Positions 4,877-8,905 of a stretch of 8,905 bases of DNA are shown in pieces. A model generated the notes under the pieces. The model did not search any database. It was not told the DNA's origin and saw nothing but the letters and a program-made list of their open reading frames with translations. Positions within the stretch are counted from its first letter, which is position 1. Each line of letters opens with the position of its first letter. The position numbers and the translations under genes are program-made. Location: NCBI GenBank assembly GCA_028819945.1, contig JAPPKQ010000106.1:1-8905 (forward strand). The letters run 5' to 3'. This stretch comes from a bacterium. Lineage in GTDB: Bacteria; Actinomycetota; Acidimicrobiia; Acidimicrobiales; CATQHL01.

Positions 4877-7800
4877 CTACTCCAACTCTAGGTTTCGGTT
4901 GTCCACGGCGAGCGGCCGGCCGTCGAGGGTCAGCCGATCGTCGGCGAGGGTGGTGACGGTGATGGCGGTCGTCCAGTCGGAGAGGACCTCCTCGCCGGGG
5001 GTGTAGTAGCTGGCCCGCATCCGGACGTCGTAGTCGGTGCCGGCGTCGAGCCCGTCGACCGTCGCGGGGTTCTCGAGGGCGTGCAACACGGAGAACTCGT
5101 CGCCAGAGCCGGAGCGGCGATGGCCGATGAAGTAGCTGTTCGCCCAGTCAAGCGGCGTCCACGCGGCGTCGATCGAGTGGCGGTGAGCGGTGTAGACCGG
5201 CATCGGCGGGTCCGGGGTGTCGCCCGGGCCCGACACCGCGGCCCTGGTGACGGTGTTGCTCCAGTCGCTGCTGATGTCGCCGGCGCCGAGCTGGTACACG
5301 GCCCGTACCCGGGCCTCGACTGCACCGGTGCCGATGTTGCGGTAGGACTGCCGGCCGCGGCTGCCGATACTCGCCGACGCGCCCCAGTCGGCGGCGCCGA
5401 CGGCGCGGGTCTGCAGCTCGAAGCGTCGCGGGGTGCTGCCGCCCGGGAATGCGTAGGTCCAGGTGAACTGCTGGAAGGTGCCGAACCGGGTGCCGAGCGA
5501 CAGCACCGGTCCGTTGCTGGTAGGTGCTGCTGAGGTGGTGAACGTGGACCGCACCCAGCTCGACGAGCCCGCCGCGTTGACGGCCCGCACCTCGACCTGG
5601 TAGCTGGTCTCGGCGGTCAGCCCGGTGATCGTTCGAGAGGTGCCGGTAATCCCAGTGATCGTCGTCCAGTCGCCGGACGTGCCGGCACGGTGCCGCAGGT
5701 CGTAGGTGGCCGGCGTGCCGCCGGTCGTCGGTGCCGTCCAGGCGGCGGGGATCGTCGTCGCGGTCGCGGTGCCGGACGGCGCGCCGGGTGCTCCGGGCGG
5801 TTGCAGCATCGGCGGCGCTACCGGTGTCGCGTCCACCGCAGCAGACCAGCCGGAGTCGCCGGCCGCGTTGTAGGCCTGGATCTGCCACTCGTAGGTCGTG
5901 CCGTTCGTGAGCCCAAAGATCGCGGAGCTGGTGGCGGTGCCGACGTCCACCGCGGCACCCCAGTCGGTGTCACCGGAGAGGCGTTGGCGGTATCGGTAGC
6001 CGGTCGCTCCGGCGGCGGCGTTCCAGAACAGGCCGGTGGAGGAGTCGCCAGGAACCGCCCGCACGTTCGTCGGTGTCGGCGGTGGCTGCAGCGCGGCGGC
6101 GGGTGTGGCTGTCACGGTAGGCGACCAGTTCGAGGTGCCGGCGGTGTTGACGGCTCGGACCTGGACGTCGACGGCGGTGCCGTTGGTGAGTCCGGTGATC
6201 GTGCGGGTCGTGGCGGTGATGCCGGTGATCTGTGTCCAGGTCGAGCCGGTCGAGGGTTTGTGGCGCAGGTCGTAGGTGTCGGCGTCGATCACCGTCGCCC
6301 ACGACGCTGCAAGCTGCCGGTCCGCCGGCGCTAGCGCGAGCCCGGCCGGGACGGCGGGCGCGGTGACGGTCGGAGCGATCTGTGTTTCGACGACGGTGAT
6401 GCGGCAGATGCTGCGGGTCCGGGCCCGGAGCCGCCACTCCACGGACCGGATCACACACACCGCGTTGATGTCGGTCGCGGTGCGGGGATCCGAGATCCGC
6501 ACCGGCATGAGCTGGCCCGGCTCCAGCGACGCCACCCGCGCGGTTGCGGCGGTGGTGGGCTGGGGCATGGCCAGGTCGATGACATGGACGTCCCGCGGGT
6601 TCGCGAAGCTGTTGACGATCGACTGCAGCGTCGCCGCGGGGGCGGACTGCAGCCACGCCGGCAGCACCAGCGGGCGAGGCCCCCACAACGCGACGGACTC
6701 CGCGGCGGCGACGGTTCTCGACGAGAACGCCGCCCCGGCCGTTCGGCTCGCGGTGACCTGCACCGCTACACGTGCCGACAGCGGCTGCATCTCCGCGGCG
6801 GCGGCCGCCGACGACGCGAAGGCGTCGGGGGAGAGGTTGCGGACCCCGATTGTGGCGAGAGCGTCGACGTAGGTGCGGGGAAAGGCGCCGACGCTGTTGG
6901 TCGGGTTCAGGATCACGGCGCCGCTGGTGAGACCGTTCCACGGGACCGTGACCATGACCGCCGAATTGAGCCGCGGCGGGTTCGGGTTCCGGGTGGTGGC
7001 GCGGCGTTGTTTGCCCCAGCGCTGGACGATGGTGGTGGCAGCGACCGCGGAGACGGTCACCGTCACCGTGAGCAGGTTCACGACGGCGGTGGCGGTGCAT
7101 TGGGCGGTGAGCGTCTCCACGCCGTACCAGCCTCCGGGCCCGGCTAGCCCGCCCTGGACGTATCCATAGGCGGAGACCCGATATTCCTGGCGGTTGCGGC
7201 CCGAGGAGTAGTACTGGGTGACGATGTGAGCGGATCGGATGATGAACTCGAGGCTGGTCGGGTCGGCGACGGTGTAGGTCCAGTCGTCGCCGAGCGACGC
7301 GAATGATCCGGTGAACTGCAGCGGCAGTTGCTGGTCTCGGGGGAATGATCCCGGCCCGGCGAGCGCCGCTGCGGGGGTGTGCAGCAACACGAGCTCGATG
7401 CGTTGGGTTTCGCCGGTCATGGCGGCCGCCTCGATCGAGGTGAGCTGATTGAAGATCTGGGCGGTGTCGCTCTGTGTGGTGACGGCGGTCACGGCGAGGG
7501 TGTCGCCGCCGATGCGGGCCTGCTGGGTCTGGTGGGCCGCGGAGATGATCGAGATACCGCCGGAGCGTCCGCCGTAGGGGGTGGCGGCGAGCACACGGGC
7601 GATCTCGGAGATGAACTCGCCGCGCCGGCCGTTGAAGTTGAACGCCCCCAGCGACACCGCCGGCGACACGACGGTCACCATCCGGCCGGCGGCGGTGTTG
7701 AGCAGGGTCGTAAACGCGGCGGCGGTCGACGCGAGCGGCGAGGAGGGCTGGGTGACGGCGATGTCGGCGCGGACGTCGTCGTCGAGCTGGCCGACGAGGC

Positions 7801-8170
7801 GCCACACCGACCGGCGGCCGACGCTTCGGCTGGTGGTGGGGCGGTCCTCGCGGATGCACCAGCCGGTCACGTCGCCGGGGACGGTGGCGCCGCTGCGGGG
7901 GTTGTGACGGATCCGGAAACGGTGCCGGCCCCGGAGCTGGGCTTCGGTGAGGGCGGCGGAGCCGGAGGCGAAGGTGTCGCCGGTGAGGACCATCGACCCC
8001 GACCCGGGATCCAAAAGCGGCCGTTTCGGGTTGGATCGGCGCAGCGCACCCCATCGGTAGTCGAGCGCGTAGAGGTGGTCGGTGACCGTGGCGAGGCTGT
8101 GGCTGAAATCGGTGGCGTCGTCCCAGTCGACGTCGATGTCGGCGTCGGCGCCGATAACGAGATCCGTCAT
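4877..8170 (-). CDS. tail hub / minor tail protein with five C-terminal fibronectin type III domains, 1097 aa
   Basis: The start is ATG 8168-8170, four bases after the tape measure stop. The ribosome-binding site is weak, so coupling is likely. Residues 1-600 resemble siphophage hub or minor tail proteins. An N-terminal beta region contains a G-S-G-S-M-V-L turn (56-62) and a V-T-G-W strand (101-104). A conserved-looking stretch at about 488-580 runs from ESVALWGPRPLVLPAWLQ through NPRDVHVIDLAMP and LEPGQLMPVRI to VCVIRSVEWRL, the pattern seen before the C-terminal extensions of hub proteins. Five Fn3-like repeats follow at about 604-691, 697-784, 790-880, 886-977 and 986-1076. A short non-Fn3 end (LTLDGRPLAVDNRNLELE) closes the protein. 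Its place after the tape measure gene supports assembly at the tail tip, with the Fn3 units projecting outward to contact the host. The exact split between Dit-like and hub-like domains cannot be read by eye. Confidence 0.8.
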   Translation of the reverse strand: MTDLVIGADADIDVDWDDATDFSHSLATVTDHLYALDYRWGALRRSNPKRPLLDPGSGSMVLTGDTFASGSAALTEAQLRGRHRFRIRHNPRSGATVPGDVTGWCIREDRPTTSRSVGRRSVWRLVGQLDDDVRADIAVTQPSSPLASTAAAFTTLLNTAAGRMVTVVSPAVSLGAFNFNGRRGEFISEIARVLAATPYGGRSGGISIISAAHQTQQARIGGDTLAVTAVTTQSDTAQIFNQLTSIEAAAMTGETQRIELVLLHTPAAALAGPGSFPRDQQLPLQFTGSFASLGDDWTYTVADPTSLEFIIRSAHIVTQYYSSGRNRQEYRVSAYGYVQGGLAGPGGWYGVETLTAQCTATAVVNLLTVTVTVSAVAATTIVQRWGKQRRATTRNPNPPRLNSAVMVTVPWNGLTSGAVILNPTNSVGAFPRTYVDALATIGVRNLSPDAFASSAAAAAEMQPLSARVAVQVTASRTAGAAFSSRTVAAAESVALWGPRPLVLPAWLQSAPAATLQSIVNSFANPRDVHVIDLAMPQPTTAATARVASLEPGQLMPVRISDPRTATDINAVCVIRSVEWRLRARTRSICRITVVETQIAPTVTAPAVPAGLALAPADRQLAASWATVIDADTYDLRHKPSTGSTWTQITGITATTRTITGLTNGTAVDVQVRAVNTAGTSNWSPTVTATPAAALQPPPTPTNVRAVPGDSSTGLFWNAAAGATGYRYRQRLSGDTDWGAAVDVGTATSSAIFGLTNGTTYEWQIQAYNAAGDSGWSAAVDATPVAPPMLQPPGAPGAPSGTATATTIPAAWTAPTTGGTPATYDLRHRAGTSGDWTTITGITGTSRTITGLTAETSYQVEVRAVNAAGSSSWVRSTFTTSAAPTSNGPVLSLGTRFGTFQQFTWTYAFPGGSTPRRFELQTRAVGAADWGASASIGSRGRQSYRNIGTGAVEARVRAVYQLGAGDISSDWSNTVTRAAVSGPGDTPDPPMPVYTAHRHSIDAAWTPLDWANSYFIGHRRSGSGDEFSVLHALENPATVDGLDAGTDYDVRMRASYYTPGEEVLSDWTTAITVTTLADDRLTLDGRPLAVDNRNLELE
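4943..6361 (-). repeat. five tandem fibronectin type III-like repeats inside the hub protein
   Basis: Repeat units span approximately 6098-6361, 5819-6082, 5531-5803, 5240-5515 and 4943-5215. Units 1 and 3 are the most alike: both have YDLRH, then W-T-x-I-T-G-I-T, then R-T-I-T-G-L-T and V-R-A-V-N-x-A-G. Their codons differ at many synonymous sites, so this duplication is not recent. Units 4 and 5 are the most divergent. Confidence 0.8.
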
Positions 8171-8174
8171 CGGT

Positions 8175-8905
8175 TCAGAGCTCGCCGCGTTCCTCGGCTT
8201 CGACGACCGCCTCGATGACGAGATCCTTGAAGTCGCGCTCAGACAGCAGCGGCGCGTGGTTCTCGACGTTGACGATCACCGTGCGGCCACCGCCGTGGCG
8301 CATCTGGTCCTCGCGGACGACGTACTCGGGGCCTTCGTCGCCGATCACCGCCAGGGTGGGGGTGCGGACGTAGGCGCCGGACCCGAAGGCCGGCACCCGG
8401 CCTCGGAAGTTGGCGCCGTCGTCGAGAATCGCTGAGCCGTCGGGGCGGATGGTGACACCGAAGCCGGGGATGCCGGTGTCGAAGCGGCCTTTGAGGCCGG
8501 TGCGCTGGTAGTAGTCGACCAGCGCTGTGCCGGGCCGCTGATTCGGGTCGAGCAGCCCCGCTGCGAACAGCTGCTCGAAGTTCTGCCCGTAGCCCTGGGC
8601 GCCGCCGTAGGGGCCGGTCTGCCAGCGGAACACCGCCCCCGCGAACTCGGCGAGACTGTTGCCGGCGGCGGTGGTGGCGGCGTCGACTCCTGCGGCCATG
8701 GTGGTGGCCGAGTCGGTGATGCGGTTCATGTCGGCGTCGAACTTGTGGACGACACCGTCGACGCACTGCTCGAACCCGGTAACGGTGCCGCAGGCGTTGG
8801 TCATCGTGACCCGCAGGCCCGCAGCGAGCCGCTCGGCGTCTGTGAGGACTCGGTTCATGTCGGCGTCGAACTTGTGGACGACACCGTCGACGCACTGCTC
8901 GAACC
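8175..8905 (-). CDS. phage tail tape measure protein, C-terminal part (5' end beyond the window)
   Basis: The frame is open to the right edge, so only the last 242 residues are present; the apparent ATG at 8856-8858 is internal. The C-terminus carries the hallmark PTLAVIGDEGPEYVV (fragment residues 182-196), the T-L-A-x-I-G-E-x-G-P-E-x-V/I motif found at the end of many tape measure proteins. A TVIVNVENHAPLLSE strand and a final charged helix (DLVIEAVVEAEERGEL) follow, also typical. The N-terminal part of the fragment is Ala/Thr-rich and helical, with the 18-residue unit FEQCVDGVVHKFDADMNR twice at a 43-residue period. In the virion this protein sets tail length and is ejected during infection. 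It precedes the hub gene by four bases, as usual for siphophages. The repeat at the very edge may mark an assembly break. Confidence 0.85.
   Translation of the reverse strand, partial: FEQCVDGVVHKFDADMNRVLTDAERLAAGLRVTMTNACGTVTGFEQCVDGVVHKFDADMNRITDSATTMAAGVDAATTAAGNSLAEFAGAVFRWQTGPYGGAQGYGQNFEQLFAAGLLDPNQRPGTALVDYYQRTGLKGRFDTGIPGFGVTIRPDGSAILDDGANFRGRVPAFGSGAYVRTPTLAVIGDEGPEYVVREDQMRHGGGRTVIVNVENHAPLLSERDFKDLVIEAVVEAEERGEL
8722..8905. repeat. 55-bp perfect direct repeat, 129-bp period, ending at the window edge
   Basis: Positions 8722-8776 and 8851-8905 are identical over 55 bases, from cggttcatgt to gctcgaacc. The flanks on the left of each copy do not match, so the identity has a sharp boundary. 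The period of 129 bases is 43 codons and keeps the tape measure frame. The second copy ends on the last base of the window, so the full repeat length and copy number are unknown. Confidence 0.9.

Noticed and set aside
3587..4891. 434-codon plus-strand frame opposite the fibre-like and 61-aa genes
   Set aside because: It is antisense to well-supported genes, spans a gene junction, has no ribosome-binding site and is dominated by Gly, Arg, Val and Asp.
5531..6361. Recent duplication of Fn3 units 1 and 3
   Set aside because: The proteins are similar, but many synonymous codons differ, so the copies diverged long ago or are held alike by selection.
5970..8054. Long minus-strand frame of 694 codons in another phase under the hub gene
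   Set aside because: The product is almost entirely Arg, Pro, His, Gly and Ala, typical of an out-of-frame reading of GC-rich coding DNA. The hub frame contains recognisable Fn3 domains.
1..8905. CRISPR array, tRNA, integrase or attachment site
   Set aside because: I saw no regularly spaced short repeats, no tRNA cloverleaf with a CCA-type end, and no recombinase motifs on either strand. The 55-bp repeat has only two copies and lies in a coding frame.

Overview
The window is clearly high in GC, with C or G at most third codon positions, and it reads as part of a tailed-phage or prophage genome. Long tail, hub and fibre genes, a very GC-rich code and an absence of TAA stops suggest a virus of an actinobacterium or a similar high-GC host. 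No gene identifies the host directly. The window may be a complete contig or a contig end, because its right edge stops exactly on a 55-bp perfect repeat.

Positions 943-8905 hold one long tail and late operon on the minus strand, read from right to left. The order is: the C-terminal part of a tape measure protein (8175-8905, cut by the window edge); a 1097-aa tail hub or minor tail protein with five C-terminal fibronectin type III repeats (4877-8170); a 61-aa unknown protein (4687-4872); a 685-aa modular fibre-like protein (2633-4690); a second 61-aa unknown protein (2451-2636); a 356-aa protein whose central region has the pattern of an aerolysin/ETX-MTX2 beta-pore-forming toxin (1349-2419); a 78-aa unknown protein (1116-1352); and a 58-aa protein with two hydrophobic segments, possibly a holin (943-1119). 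Four of the seven junctions are ATGA overlaps, which implies translational coupling. The only clear gap (31 bp) lies before the aerolysin-like gene, which has a strong Shine-Dalgarno sequence of its own.

Positions 760-942 form a convergent intergenic region packed with perfect stem-loops. Two of these share the same 11-bp stem sequence. They most likely act as back-to-back terminators between the tail operon and the left-hand genes.

Positions 1-759 carry one or two unrecognised plus-strand genes. A 160-aa reading frame ends at a UAG at 562-564, and the same frame then stays open for 64 more codons to a second UAG at 757-759.

Taken together, the tape measure and hub proteins would build the tail tube and tip, and the Fn3 repeats and carbohydrate-binding-like fibre modules would bind the host surface. 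The aerolysin-like protein next to the holin-like protein is the most unusual element. It could be a tail-tip penetration factor, a lysis factor, or a cargo toxin. That assignment rests on reading the sequence pattern, not on a database search.
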